Source of the DNA: Rhodobacteraceae bacterium HIMB11
Lineage (GTDB): Bacteria > Pseudomonadota > Alphaproteobacteria > Rhodobacterales > Rhodobacteraceae
NCBI GenBank assembly: GCA_000472185.1
Contig: AVDB01000003.1
Span: 186,001-250,000 of the forward strand
DNA: 64,000 nucleotides
Reading direction: 5' to 3'
Shown here: positions 26,464-37,553 of the stretch, piece by piece
Numbering within the stretch: position 1 is the first letter of the stretch
Layout of the letters: each line of letters begins with the position of its first letter
Translations under genes and position numbers: made by a program
Notes under the pieces: model-generated
Told to the model about the DNA's origin: nothing
The model's input: only the letters and a program-made list of their open reading frames with translations
The model's database searches: none

Positions 26464-27527
26464 CGCCACTGGATCGCATCATACGTGAACGTATTGCGTT
26501 GGATGGTCCAATGCGTGTTTCGGATTTTATGCAAATCTGTCTGTTGCATCCTGAACATGGATACTACGTCAAAAACCCTGCATTTGGCGTTCAGGGGGAT
26601 TTCATCACTGCACCCGAAATTTCGCAGATGTTTGGAGAGCTTCTGGGCCTCTGTCTTGCGCAGGCATGGATGGATCAAGGTGCGCCTGAAGTTTTTCATC
26701 TGCTTGAATTGGGCCCCGGGCGCGGAACGCTGATGTCGGATATTTTGCGCGCAACGCGTAGTGTGCCTGGGCTGCACCGCGCGGCAGATATCACGTTGCT
26801 GGAAGCATCTGATACGATGCAAAAGCGTCAACAACACACGCTGTCAGGCTATCAGGTCAAATGGATTTCATCGCTCGATGAATTGGCCGAAAAACCAATC
26901 TTTGTCGTTGCGAACGAATTCTTTGATGCGCTGCCCATCCGACAATATGTGCGTGTCGGCGATGTTTGGCATGAACGTTTAATCGGAGCGCAGGACAATC
27001 AACTTTGCTTTGGTCTTTCACCCGTTGCGCAAACAGCAGATTATCTGCAAACGCGTCTGGATGATACACAGCACGGCGATATTGTAGAAGTATCCGAGGC
27101 CACGCAAAGCGTGATTGGTCAGCTTAGCGAGCATATCCAAACACACGGGGGATATGCGCTGATCATCGATTATGGGGATTGGACGTCAAAGGGGGATACA
27201 CTGCAGGCCGTGGTAGATCACCAATATTCAAACGTGCTGCACTCCTTGGGTGATGCAGACCTAACCGCACACGTCGATTTTGAACAAATCGCGACTGCCT
27301 GTCATTGTGCAGTTTCCAAAATGTGCACCCAGCAGGATTTGTTAGAACGGCTGGGCATTTCCCATCGCACCCAAACACTCGTGTCCAGTGCCGCAAATGA
27401 GGCACAAAAAAATGACGTCATTTCGGCCTATCGCCGCTTGACCCACGAAGAAGAAATGGGAACATTGTTCAAAGCAATATCCCTATTCCCCCAAAATGGC
27501 CCCTGCCCCACCGGATTTGAAGCATGA
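26460..27527 (+). CDS. MidA/NDUFAF7-family SAM-dependent methyltransferase
   Basis: 355 residues. The SAM-binding segment [18 protein letters not shown] and the N-terminal [14 protein letters not shown] with [18 protein letters not shown] identify the family. Its mitochondrial member methylates a complex I subunit; the bacterial role is not settled. ATG 26460 overlaps the lgt stop, and its own stop overlaps the next start, so lgt, this gene and pgeF form a tightly coupled operon. Confidence 0.9.
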   Translation: MTPLDRIIRERIALDGPMRVSDFMQICLLHPEHGYYVKNPAFGVQGDFITAPEISQMFGELLGLCLAQAWMDQGAPEVFHLLELGPGRGTLMSDILRATRSVPGLHRAADITLLEASDTMQKRQQHTLSGYQVKWISSLDELAEKPIFVVANEFFDALPIRQYVRVGDVWHERLIGAQDNQLCFGLSPVAQTADYLQTRLDDTQHGDIVEVSEATQSVIGQLSEHIQTHGGYALIIDYGDWTSKGDTLQAVVDHQYSNVLHSLGDADLTAHVDFEQIATACHCAVSKMCTQQDLLERLGISHRTQTLVSSAANEAQKNDVISAYRRLTHEEEMGTLFKAISLFPQNGPCPTGFEA

Positions 27528-28282
27528 CCTTAAAACGCATCGGAAGCCCAAATTTACCGAATATAAATCACGGGTTTTATACGCGTTTGGGCGGGGCGTC
27601 ATCGGGAATTTTTAGTGGATTGAATTGCGGCATTGGATCCAGTGATCAACGTGAAATCGTTGAAATAAATCGTGCCCGCGTTGCCGAGGATATGGGCGGC
27701 AACACCTCCAATCTCATCGCGCTGCATCAATTTCATTCTGCTCAGGTTGTAACAGTCGATGATACATTCGCAGACCGTCCACATGCGGATGGCGTTGTCA
27801 GCAATCGTAAGGGCGACATCCTGACGATCCTGACCGCGGATTGCCAACCCGTGTTGTTTCATGATCCAGACGCGGATGTGATCGGGGCCTGCCACGCAGG
27901 TTGGAAAGGTGCGCTTGCAGGCGTCATTGGCGCGACGGTTGAAGCGATGATCGCACTGGGCGCAAAACGAGAAAACATAAACGCCGCAATCGGGCCCTGT
28001 ATTTCACAATCCGCTTATGAAGTTGGCGCTGAATTTCGCGATCAATTTGTGTCACATGATCCGACGTTTGAAACCTTTTTCATTGAAGGCGCGCAAAAGG
28101 AAAAATTCCAATTCGATCTGCCTGCATTTGGCCTTCGCACTCTCAGGAATGAACGGATCAAAAGGGCGCATTGGATACACGAATGCACCTATTCTAATGA
28201 GGAATATTACTATTCCTACCGCAGAACAACACATCGCGGCGAGGCCGATTATGGCCGCCTGATTTCCTGTATTACACTATAA
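27524..28282 (+). CDS. pgeF: Peptidoglycan editing factor PgeF (YfiH/laccase-domain)
   Basis: 252 residues. Contains the metal-site motifs LHQFHSAQV and ACHAGWKG plus TADCQPVLF. The family has been described as a polyphenol oxidase and more recently as an editing factor that removes wrongly incorporated residues from muropeptide precursors. It overlaps the methyltransferase gene by four bases. It ends six bases before the convergent lrp-like gene. Confidence 0.92.
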   Translation: MTLKRIGSPNLPNINHGFYTRLGGASSGIFSGLNCGIGSSDQREIVEINRARVAEDMGGNTSNLIALHQFHSAQVVTVDDTFADRPHADGVVSNRKGDILTILTADCQPVLFHDPDADVIGACHAGWKGALAGVIGATVEAMIALGAKRENINAAIGPCISQSAYEVGAEFRDQFVSHDPTFETFFIEGAQKEKFQFDLPAFGLRTLRNERIKRAHWIHECTYSNEEYYYSYRRTTHRGEADYGRLISCITL

Positions 28283-28288
28283 CTATAG

Positions 28289-28789
28289 TTAGGATTGTTT
28301 GGTTAGGCGCTCTTCTAGGACTTCAAATGGGACGCCAGGATCATCTTTGGACCCACGAATGACTAGTGATGTTTTGACCGATCCAACATTTTCAGCGCAC
28401 AACAATTCCTCTGTCAGGAAACTTTGAAAGGTGCTGAGATCAGGGGCCACGCATTTCAGCATGAAATCAACTTCGCCATTCAACATATGGCATTCCCGTA
28501 CCAACGGCCATTCGCGGCAGCGGTCCTCAAATGCACGCAGGTCTGATTCTGCCTGGCTTTGCAATCCGACCATTGCAAACACCTGCACCTCAAACCCCAG
28601 CGCGCGGGCGTCCACCTGTGCGTGATATCCATTGATGAACCCCTGCTCTTCCAATGCGCGCACACGCCGCAGGCAGGGTGGCGCAGAAATCCCAACACGT
28701 TTTGCCAATTCTACGTTTGTCATCCTGCCATCAGCCTGCAATTCAGCAAGAATAAGACGGTCAATCGGATCTAAACGTGTTAATGGCAT
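28289..28789 (-). CDS. Lrp/AsnC-family transcriptional regulator
   Basis: 166 residues. N-terminal winged helix-turn-helix (LDPIDRLILAELQADGRMTN, then AKRVGISAPPCLRRV) followed by a RAM ligand-binding domain (about 80-150, with HMLNGEVDFMLKCV). Of two adjacent ATGs (28792, 28789) the second is at better distance from GGGAG. It is divergent from trxB, as seen in many Rhodobacterales. The inverted repeat at 28839-28871 could be its operator. Confidence 0.92.
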   Translation of the reverse strand: MPLTRLDPIDRLILAELQADGRMTNVELAKRVGISAPPCLRRVRALEEQGFINGYHAQVDARALGFEVQVFAMVGLQSQAESDLRAFEDRCREWPLVRECHMLNGEVDFMLKCVAPDLSTFQSFLTEELLCAENVGSVKTSLVIRGSKDDPGVPFEVLEERLTKQS

Positions 28790-28838
28790 CATGTACTCCC
28801 AAGTTGCACGATCAATACCTGACAGGCGCGGCATACGC

Positions 28839-28871
28839 AACAATATTTCACAATGACGCAATAATATTGTT
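28839..28871. promoter_or_regulatory. Inverted repeat between lrp and trxB
   Basis: AACAATATT (28839-28847) and AATATTGTT (28863-28871) are perfect 9-bp arms 15 bases apart. AT-rich inverted sites with this spacing suit a dimeric Lrp-type regulator. The site lies about 50 bases before the lrp start and 98 before trxB. Confidence 0.45.
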
Positions 28872-28950
28872 TGTTATTTTTCACTCACTATTCTGCGCGA
28901 TGGGTTTCCACTGCCTATTCTTGTGATTATATATGCGTAAAATTCTCTGA

Positions 28951-29910
<960 letters not shown>

Positions 29911-29912
29911 CC

Positions 29913-30794
29913 CTACTGCAAATGCAGTTTACCACTCATCAACACGTGGCCATGACCGGCCATGCGGATCCCCTGAATGCCGCGTTGCGGGCCCAAAACT
30001 TGCACTTGGGCCTGACCGGGACGGCCCATAAAATGCCCCTGTTCGGCGATGAAATTGCGATCATCAATCAAACCACGGGACCATAGATAGGCCGCCAAAC
30101 AGCCCGTGGCAGATCCCGTAAATGCATCCTCTGGCGGGTTCGGCGCCAACATTGGCAAACGTGAAAATGTATCGCCCACCTCTGTGGCGCCCTGCAAGGT
30201 TGCCCAATAGGGTTCCATCAGCCCCTCATAAATGCCGACTTCTTGAAATTTTTTGGTCAGTTCAGGATGCAATTGGACACGTTTCAACGCATCGTGATCA
30301 CGCAAAAGAACAATGCAAAATGGTAATCCCGTACTGACAACTTGTGGCGGTGCAATGATATCATTTGCGGAAATTCCCCCAATACGCGCCAACAACTCTG
30401 GGTCCAACTCTGGCCCGAAATCGGGCGCGCGTTGTGTCATGGTAATTCTGGGCAGTCCGAAACTTTCATCAATTTCAATCGGAACAATTCCCGTGCGCGT
30501 TTCAAATGTGATCTGTGATGCATGGATTTGATCACGATTAATCAGCGAAATGGCCGTTGCCAAAGTTGGGTGCCCTGCAAACGGAATTTCCCCACCTGCT
30601 AAAAAATACCTAACTTTGAAATCCGCAACATCAGAGGGACCGACAAAGGTGCATTCGGTCAGTGATGTTTCCTTAACAAATGCGCAGCATATTTCATCAG
30701 GCAGCCCGTTTTTGTCATACACAACCGCACAGCCATTTCCACCGAACGCTTGGTCGGTGAATGCATCAATCCAATCACATTCAAAATCTGTCAT
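29913..30794 (-). CDS. PhzF-family isomerase/epimerase
   Basis: 293 residues of the PhzF/diaminopimelate-epimerase fold. N-terminal half: DAFTDQAFGGNGCAVV and the catalytic-Glu segment SLTECTFV (about Glu47). C-terminal half: EDAFTGSATGCLAAYLW, the second family signature. No phenazine genes are nearby, so the substrate is unknown; most homologues in non-producers are of unassigned function. Confidence 0.88.
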   Translation of the reverse strand: MTDFECDWIDAFTDQAFGGNGCAVVYDKNGLPDEICCAFVKETSLTECTFVGPSDVADFKVRYFLAGGEIPFAGHPTLATAISLINRDQIHASQITFETRTGIVPIEIDESFGLPRITMTQRAPDFGPELDPELLARIGGISANDIIAPPQVVSTGLPFCIVLLRDHDALKRVQLHPELTKKFQEVGIYEGLMEPYWATLQGATEVGDTFSRLPMLAPNPPEDAFTGSATGCLAAYLWSRGLIDDRNFIAEQGHFMGRPGQAQVQVLGPQRGIQGIRMAGHGHVLMSGKLHLQ

Positions 30795-30838
30795 GGCGCA
30801 ACGCTATCATCGCACCATGAAAAGGCAATCATTTGTTC

Positions 30839-31063
30839 CTAATGCACGGCCACAGGTGACAAATCGTTTTGCCGCGCAAGAACAAATGCCATGTCGCGTT
30901 TCGTCACAAGCGCAAGGCGTTCACCAGCCGCCGAGTGCACGGCGTAAACCTCATCAATATTGCCTAGTTCTTCACGAACATCATCAGGCAGAATTGCAGT
31001 AGAAACAGGGCGCACATACACGATGCGTTCGTCAGTCAGGATTTCGTCAACTGTATTTTCCAT
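30839..31063 (-). CDS. DUF1150 family protein
   Basis: 74 residues: IVYVRPVSTAILPDDVREEL and VYAVHSAAGERLALVTKRD are the family pattern. Function unknown. It follows hsp20 by only four bases, an arrangement common in Rhodobacterales, suggesting a heat-shock-linked role. ATG 31063 is preceded by GGGGG. Confidence 0.85.
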   Translation of the reverse strand: MENTVDEILTDERIVYVRPVSTAILPDDVREELGNIDEVYAVHSAAGERLALVTKRDMAFVLARQNDLSPVAVH

Positions 31064-31067
31064 ACGT

Positions 31068-31481
31068 TTACCCCCGCTTAATCTTAATTGTTTGAACAAC
31101 TGTTTCAGGCATCACTTGGGTTAGGTCGATATGCAGCAGGCCATTTTCCATGGTTGCATCCCCAACATCTACACCCTCTGCCAAAACGAATGAACGTTGA
31201 AATTGCCGCGCCGCAATTCCACGATGCAAATAGACACGCTCTGAACTATCGTCGCGTTGACGCCCTCGGATGACCAACTGGCGATCCTCAACAGTGATAG
31301 ACAGGTCTTCTTCTGCAAACCCTGCAACAGCCAGCGTAATTCGATATCCACGATCCGATGTTTGCTCGATATTAAATGGGGGGTACCCTTCGTTGCCTGT
31401 TTTCGCGGTCCGTTCTAGCAGGCGTTCCAATTGCTCGAAGCCAAGCATGTGGGGATGTGACCCCAAGGTAAGTTTTGTCAT
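31068..31481 (-). CDS. Small heat-shock protein, Hsp20 family
   Basis: 137 residues. The central alpha-crystallin domain shows YRITLAVAGFAEEDLSITVE, LVIRGRQ, then YLHRGIAARQFQRSFVLAEG and MENGLLHIDL. An ATP-independent holdase for unfolding proteins. The second of two adjacent ATGs (31484, 31481) fits AAGGA best. Upstream on the minus strand CTTGCA and CTCATAT, 16 bases apart, resemble an RpoH promoter, but the spacing is long. Confidence 0.93.
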   Translation of the reverse strand: MTKLTLGSHPHMLGFEQLERLLERTAKTGNEGYPPFNIEQTSDRGYRITLAVAGFAEEDLSITVEDRQLVIRGRQRDDSSERVYLHRGIAARQFQRSFVLAEGVDVGDATMENGLLHIDLTQVMPETVVQTIKIKRG

Positions 31482-31626
31482 CATCGTGTCCTTATCTAAG
31501 CGACAGAAATTTGGGCCCCATATGGCGACCACGTGTAAGATATGAGTGTTCGCGTGCGACAATGCAAGCCTAGGCAGTGTAGAAATTTTAACGTATACTT
31601 AATGCATTAATTTGGACAAACAAACG

Positions 31627-31851
31627 ATGCAGACCCCCCACGACTTTTCCATGAAAACCGACGATGTGCTTCGGCTGGAGCTTATTGTTCTGCGAGATGA
31701 ACATCGCGATTTGGATCAGGCGATAGAAGCCTTGATTGAAAAAGGGACTGCAGATCAACTGACGATTCAACGGTTGAAAAAGAAAAAGCTACTGTTGAAA
31801 GACAAAATTGCAGTGATCGAAGATCGTCTGACACCAGATATCATTGCCTAA
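31627..31851 (+). CDS. DUF465 / YdcH-family protein
   Basis: 74 residues, almost wholly a helical hairpin: [20 protein letters not shown], a short turn, then [20 protein letters not shown]. Such small proteins are widespread in Proteobacteria and of unknown function. The start is not certain: ATG 31627 or 31651. It is followed after 50 bases by purE. Confidence 0.82.
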   Translation: MQTPHDFSMKTDDVLRLELIVLRDEHRDLDQAIEALIEKGTADQLTIQRLKKKKLLLKDKIAVIEDRLTPDIIA

Positions 31852-31901
31852 GCTTTGGAAATGGCTATAGTGCCGCGCTCAGGCAGCGTGACGAGGGCAA
31901 A

Positions 31902-32393
31902 ATGAGCACATCACCACAAGTCGGCATTATCATGGGAAGCCAATCTGATTGGCCCACAATGAAACTTGCCGCGGATATTTTGGATGAACTTGGGATTTCT
32001 TATGAAACCGCAATTGTTTCTGCGCATCGCACGCCTGATCGTTTGTGGGATTATGGCAAAACAGCTGCGTCCAAAGGGTTAAAGGTGATCATCGCAGGTG
32101 CCGGTGGCGCAGCGCATTTGCCCGGTATGATGGCATCCAAAACGCGCGTGCCTGTGGTTGGCGTACCTGTTCAAACCAAGGCGCTGTCGGGCGTGGATAG
32201 CCTCTATTCTATCGTTCAAATGCCCAAGGGTTTTCCCGTTGCCACAATGGCGATAGGTGCAGCGGGTGCTGCAAACGCGGGACTGATGGCTGCGGGTATT
32301 TTGGCGGTGTCTGATGATGCATTGGCAGAACGTCTTGATGCGTGGCGCGATGCGCTCTCTGCCTCGATCCCAGAGGTGCCAACAGATGAGTAA
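31902..32393 (+). CDS. purE: N5-carboxyaminoimidazole ribonucleotide mutase
   Basis: 163 residues, class I PurE. Converts N5-CAIR to CAIR in purine synthesis. [13 protein letters not shown] near the N-terminus, [14 protein letters not shown] and [11 protein letters not shown] are the active-site segments. Its last 8 bases overlap purK, so the pair is co-translated. Confidence 0.96.
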   Translation: MSTSPQVGIIMGSQSDWPTMKLAADILDELGISYETAIVSAHRTPDRLWDYGKTAASKGLKVIIAGAGGAAHLPGMMASKTRVPVVGVPVQTKALSGVDSLYSIVQMPKGFPVATMAIGAAGAANAGLMAAGILAVSDDALAERLDAWRDALSASIPEVPTDE

Positions 32394-33456
32394 TCCATTA
32401 CCCCAAGGCGCGCGAATTGGAATTTTGGGGGGCGGTCAGTTAGGGCGCATGTTGTCCGTCGCCGCAAGTCGACTGGGGTTTCTAACGCATATCTATGAAC
32501 CAGGCGCAAACCCACCCGCCGCACAAGTTGCGGATCAATGCACGACGGCCTCTTACGCGGACATCGAAGCGCTGCGTGAGTTCGCAGAGTCTGTGGATGT
32601 GATTACCTATGAATTTGAAAATATCCCGACAGATGCGCTTGACGTGCTCGAGGCGATCAAGCCGATTTACCCAAACCGTGAGGCCCTGCGAGTGTCCCAA
32701 GATCGCATCACGGAAAAAGATTACTTAAATGATCTGGGCCTGACGACGGCACCCTATGCCCAAGTTGATACACTTGCCGATTTGCAAGCGGCCGCAAAAA
32801 AAATTGGCCTGCCCGCGATTTTGAAAACACGTCGTTTTGGGTACGATGGCAAGGGTCAATCCCGTCTGACATCCACAGATGACATTGAACCCGCCCATTC
32901 TGACATGGCGGGTGCGCCCTCGGTCTTAGAAGGGTTCGTCAATTTTTCGCGCGAAATTTCTGTGATCGCCGCACGTGGCATAAACGGTGAGATCGCCTGT
33001 TACGATCCCGGTGAGAATGTGCACCGTGACGGCATTTTGTATACCACCACGATCCCTGCGGAAATTCCTGCGATGATGGCAATGGACGCCGCGTTGATGG
33101 CCGGGAAAATTTTGAATGCACTGGATTATGTGGGTGTCATGGGCGTTGAGATGTTCGTAACGCCCCAAGGTTTGATCGTGAATGAAATCGCACCGCGTGT
33201 TCATAATTCGGGCCACTGGACGCAAAATGGATGTGCCGTTGATCAGTTCGAACAACACATCCGCGCGGTGGCGGGGTGGCCATTGGGCGATGGATCCCGA
33301 TATTTGGACGTTGTTATGGAAAACCTGATTGGTGATGATATGGACCGTGTGCCAGACCTTTCCAAAGATCCTAAGGTTTCGCTGCACCTCTATGGCAAGG
33401 CAGACGTGAAAAAGGGACGCAAAATGGGCCACTTTAACCGCGTCACGTCAAACTAG
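32386..33456 (+). CDS. purK: N5-carboxyaminoimidazole ribonucleotide synthase
   Basis: 356 residues, ATP-grasp enzyme that makes N5-CAIR from AIR, bicarbonate and ATP, feeding Pur[17 protein letters not shown] at the N-terminus, [13 protein letters not shown] in the ATP-grasp core and [15 protein letters not shown] near the metal site are diagnostic. It starts inside the purE end at ATG 32386. Its stop lies in a CTAG shared with the convergent phnM-like gene. Confidence 0.96.
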   Translation: MSNPLPQGARIGILGGGQLGRMLSVAASRLGFLTHIYEPGANPPAAQVADQCTTASYADIEALREFAESVDVITYEFENIPTDALDVLEAIKPIYPNREALRVSQDRITEKDYLNDLGLTTAPYAQVDTLADLQAAAKKIGLPAILKTRRFGYDGKGQSRLTSTDDIEPAHSDMAGAPSVLEGFVNFSREISVIAARGINGEIACYDPGENVHRDGILYTTTIPAEIPAMMAMDAALMAGKILNALDYVGVMGVEMFVTPQGLIVNEIAPRVHNSGHWTQNGCAVDQFEQHIRAVAGWPLGDGSRYLDVVMENLIGDDMDRVPDLSKDPKVSLHLYGKADVKKGRKMGHFNRVTSN

Positions 33457-34577
33457 GCTAACAAACGGGCTGCAAATTCCCCTGTGAGATATGCGGGGCG
33501 ACCATTTGAAAATGTCGCCTCAATCTGCATATCCGCGTTTAGAACCATAAAATCTGCCCGCTGCCCTGCGCTGACACTCCCCCTGTCATTCAGGCCAAGT
33601 ACGGATGCAGGGTTTGATGAGACCAATGGCCAAGCATTTTCAAATCCAATCTCGGTAGATAATTGCAGCGCTGCTTGCAACAGCGATGGATAATGGTAGT
33701 CAGAGGCAAGCGCAGTACACAAATTTTGCATCACCAAATCACGCGCTGAAACATTGCCTTTGTGGGATGATCTTCGCATCACGTTTGGTGCGCCTAATAT
33801 AACAGCTTCGCCTAAGTCAATCGCGGCGCCTGCGGCCTCTTGCGTTTCTGGGAATTCAGCGATTTTTACGCCCATTTGTGAAAATTGGTGTCGCTGTGAT
33901 TTGGTTGCATCGTCATGGCTTGCGAATAGGACCTTGGGGAACTGCGCAATCCAATTGGGCAGATTGTGCAAGGCCGCCTCTTGCCCTTCGTGCATCTGTT
34001 GCAACAGGGCCAAATGCGCCTCTGGGCTGCGCTTGGCCTTTAATGCCTGCCCTGTCAAACGCGGCGGCTTCTTACCCTTGGCCAATGCCTCGTGCGGGAC
34101 ATGGTCGTTTAAAACGACATAGGGAATGTCAAATTCGCGGATCATCGCGGCAGCGCGATCCCAATCATCGCGCATCAGATATTCAAAGCGCAACTGGGGA
34201 ATGATATCGACAGGCGTATGCGCGCGTTGATCACGTAGTATGGCAAAGACGTCACTCGCAAAATCAGGGCCGCGCATGCCCCCTTCCCAACTATAGAATT
34301 GCGCCATTACGGCTGTCGTAATCCCGTTCACTGCCAATTCAGAGCAGGTTGCGCGCAACCCATTGTGCAAATCCTTAACCGCGCCGCGGCGTGGCGCCAT
34401 ATGATGTTCAAATCCATCCCCGTGCAAGTCAATCAAACCTGGCAAAATCGTATAGCCAGAGGCATCAATGGATCGCCCTGTTGTGCGTTCAGAAAAGACA
34501 TGCCCCGCCACAGCCATATGCCCAACCTGCCTGCCAGTGGCACCCAAGTAAGTCACATTTGAAAGAGTGAAGTGCAT
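33453..34577 (-). CDS. phnM: PhnM-type phosphonate amidohydrolase
   Basis: 374 residues of the amidohydrolase superfamily. Metal-binding segment PGLIDLHGDGFEHHMAPR and later FASHDDAT match PhnM, which releases pyrophosphate from alkylphosphonate ribose triphosphate in the C-P lyase pathway. The start at ATG 34577 (MHFTLSNVTYLG) was set by family pattern; upstream sequence is non-coding in style. No other phn gene is in the window, so this copy stands alone, and it could act on a related substrate. Confidence 0.85.
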   Translation of the reverse strand: MHFTLSNVTYLGATGRQVGHMAVAGHVFSERTTGRSIDASGYTILPGLIDLHGDGFEHHMAPRRGAVKDLHNGLRATCSELAVNGITTAVMAQFYSWEGGMRGPDFASDVFAILRDQRAHTPVDIIPQLRFEYLMRDDWDRAAAMIREFDIPYVVLNDHVPHEALAKGKKPPRLTGQALKAKRSPEAHLALLQQMHEGQEAALHNLPNWIAQFPKVLFASHDDATKSQRHQFSQMGVKIAEFPETQEAAGAAIDLGEAVILGAPNVMRRSSHKGNVSARDLVMQNLCTALASDYHYPSLLQAALQLSTEIGFENAWPLVSSNPASVLGLNDRGSVSAGQRADFMVLNADMQIEATFSNGRPAYLTGEFAARLLA

Positions 34578-34623
34578 CGATCTGATCCATTTCCAAACGG
34601 CTGACACACGCCAGCACAAGGCT

Positions 34624-35316
34624 TCATTCCTTTCGAAAATACCCTTTTTGGAAAAAATGCAAGGCTTGGTTAAAACCTCGCCACTGTTCATCATGAATGT
34701 ATGCGTGACGGGTAAAACGATGTGATCTTTCATTCCCGCAACTTTTTGTAGCCTCAATCGATACCTTTCCGTCATCTTGGCCTGTGATCAGATGCGAATA
34801 ATATGGGTTTAAACTGCGGCTTCCTGCAATGATGCCGAGGTCAAAATCAACGCTGGGAAGTTCCGTGACTATCCCATCGCTGCCAAGACGCGCCCCCGCG
34901 GGCCCATTCAGCTGTACAAACAGTTTCCAATCCCCCCATTCATCAACGATTTCTGATCCATGATTTGGCGGGCCCAACATAACAACCCGCGCCACGGCGA
35001 AATCAGGGTGCGTGGATTTAATGACACGCAGGATTATCCCACCCATTGAGTGCGTCAGGAAATTTGGAGTGGTTGAACACAAACCTTGCGCCTTTCTCCT
35101 TATTTGTTCACCTAATTGATCAAAGTATTTTTTGGTGGATGGATAGGCCAGACGGTGCACCTCATAATCACGGGCGGTGAAAAATTGTTCCGCAATCCAG
35201 AGGGAATTTGCACTGCGTCCCAATTCGTGCAGCATAATGATGCAGCGATTTTCCGTGGAAAGCGCGGGCGGGATCCAAGTAAAAATAGAAACGGCAAATA
35301 AAATAAATAAACGCAT
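34624..35316 (-). CDS. Exported alpha/beta hydrolase, lipase-like
   Basis: 230 residues. A signal peptide covers about residues 1-20 (ending PPALS). The nucleophile elbow is THSMGG (Ser90). A likely acid Asp is in GQDDGKVS (about 179-180) and the His in RHAYIHDEQ. MLHELGRSANSLWI forms the oxyanion region. Resembles small periplasmic lipases or esterases; the substrate is unknown. It lies between phnM and the groEL terminator. Confidence 0.82.
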   Translation of the reverse strand: MRLFILFAVSIFTWIPPALSTENRCIIMLHELGRSANSLWIAEQFFTARDYEVHRLAYPSTKKYFDQLGEQIRRKAQGLCSTTPNFLTHSMGGIILRVIKSTHPDFAVARVVMLGPPNHGSEIVDEWGDWKLFVQLNGPAGARLGSDGIVTELPSVDFDLGIIAGSRSLNPYYSHLITGQDDGKVSIEATKSCGNERSHRFTRHAYIHDEQWRGFNQALHFFQKGYFRKE

Positions 35317-35370
35317 GATTGTCCAAATTAGCTTTGAACACAGCTATGGTTGGCATCCCTAAATAACAAA

Positions 35371-35402
35371 ACCCGCGCATCAAAGATACGCGGGTCCAAT
35401 AG
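35371..35402 (-). terminator. Intrinsic terminator of groESL
   Basis: On the minus strand ACCCGCG and CGCGGGT form a 7-bp stem around an 11-base loop. The T-rich run TTTTGTTATTT follows to the left (35361-35370). It lies 39 bases after the groEL stop. Confidence 0.75.
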
Positions 35403-35433
35403 CGTGCAACACGATGTGCAGCTGTTCGGATGA

Positions 35434-37098
<1,665 letters not shown>

Positions 37099-37128
37099 CT
37101 AAAATGTTAAAATTCTTGTGATGCGCGA

Positions 37129-37416
37129 TTAGGACAAGATGCCCAAGATGTCGCCTTCTTTCATCATCAACAGCTCTTCGCCATCAACTGTGACTTCTGT
37201 GCCTGACCATTTGCCAAACAACACTTTGTCACCTTCTTTGACGGCCATTGCGATCAACTCGCCGCTGTCTTTGCGTGCGCCTTCGCCACATGCAACAATT
37301 ACGCCTTCCGCTGGCTTTTCTTTTGCACTGTCAGGAATGATCAGTCCACCAGCAGTTTTCTCGTCGCTCTCAATACGGCGAACAAGCACACGATCGTGAA
37401 GCGGTTTTAATGCCAT
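37129..37416 (-). CDS. groES: Co-chaperonin GroES
   Basis: 95 residues: [14 protein letters not shown], the mobile loop [15 protein letters not shown], and [12 protein letters not shown]. Lid of the GroEL chamber. First gene of the groESL operon, downstream of a sigma-70-type promoter and a CIRCE operator. Confidence 0.98.
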   Translation of the reverse strand: MALKPLHDRVLVRRIESDEKTAGGLIIPDSAKEKPAEGVIVACGEGARKDSGELIAMAVKEGDKVLFGKWSGTEVTVDGEELLMMKEGDILGILS

Positions 37417-37461
37417 TTCAGAGGCTCCCTAAATATGTTTCGTTACGCCCGTTTCGGGCTA

Positions 37462-37488
37462 TTAGCAGTCACACCTATCGAGTGCTAA
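37462..37488 (-). promoter_or_regulatory. CIRCE operator (HrcA site) of groESL
   Basis: On the minus strand TTAGCACTC, nine bases, then GACTGCTAA. The CIRCE consensus is TTAGCACTC-N9-GAGTGCTAA, so there is one mismatch. HrcA represses groESL by binding it at normal temperature. It lies just downstream of the -10 hexamer, so it would cover the transcript start. Confidence 0.9.
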
Positions 37489-37495
37489 CAGCGCA

Positions 37496-37524
37496 TAGTT
37501 AGGGATCACGTAAACGAGTGTCAA
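37496..37524 (-). promoter_or_regulatory. Housekeeping promoter of groESL
   Basis: On the minus strand TTGACA (37519-37524), a 17-base spacer, then TAACTA (37496-37501). The -35 is perfect and the -10 good. The CIRCE site begins seven bases further on. Confidence 0.8.
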
Positions 37525-37553
37525 CACTCACCTCTAAAAAATCTGACTCTTTT

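Noticed and set aside
33453-34775. Longer phnM start at 34775
   Set aside because: The 66 extra residues translate the end of the neighbouring hydrolase gene on the same strand and do not match the family.
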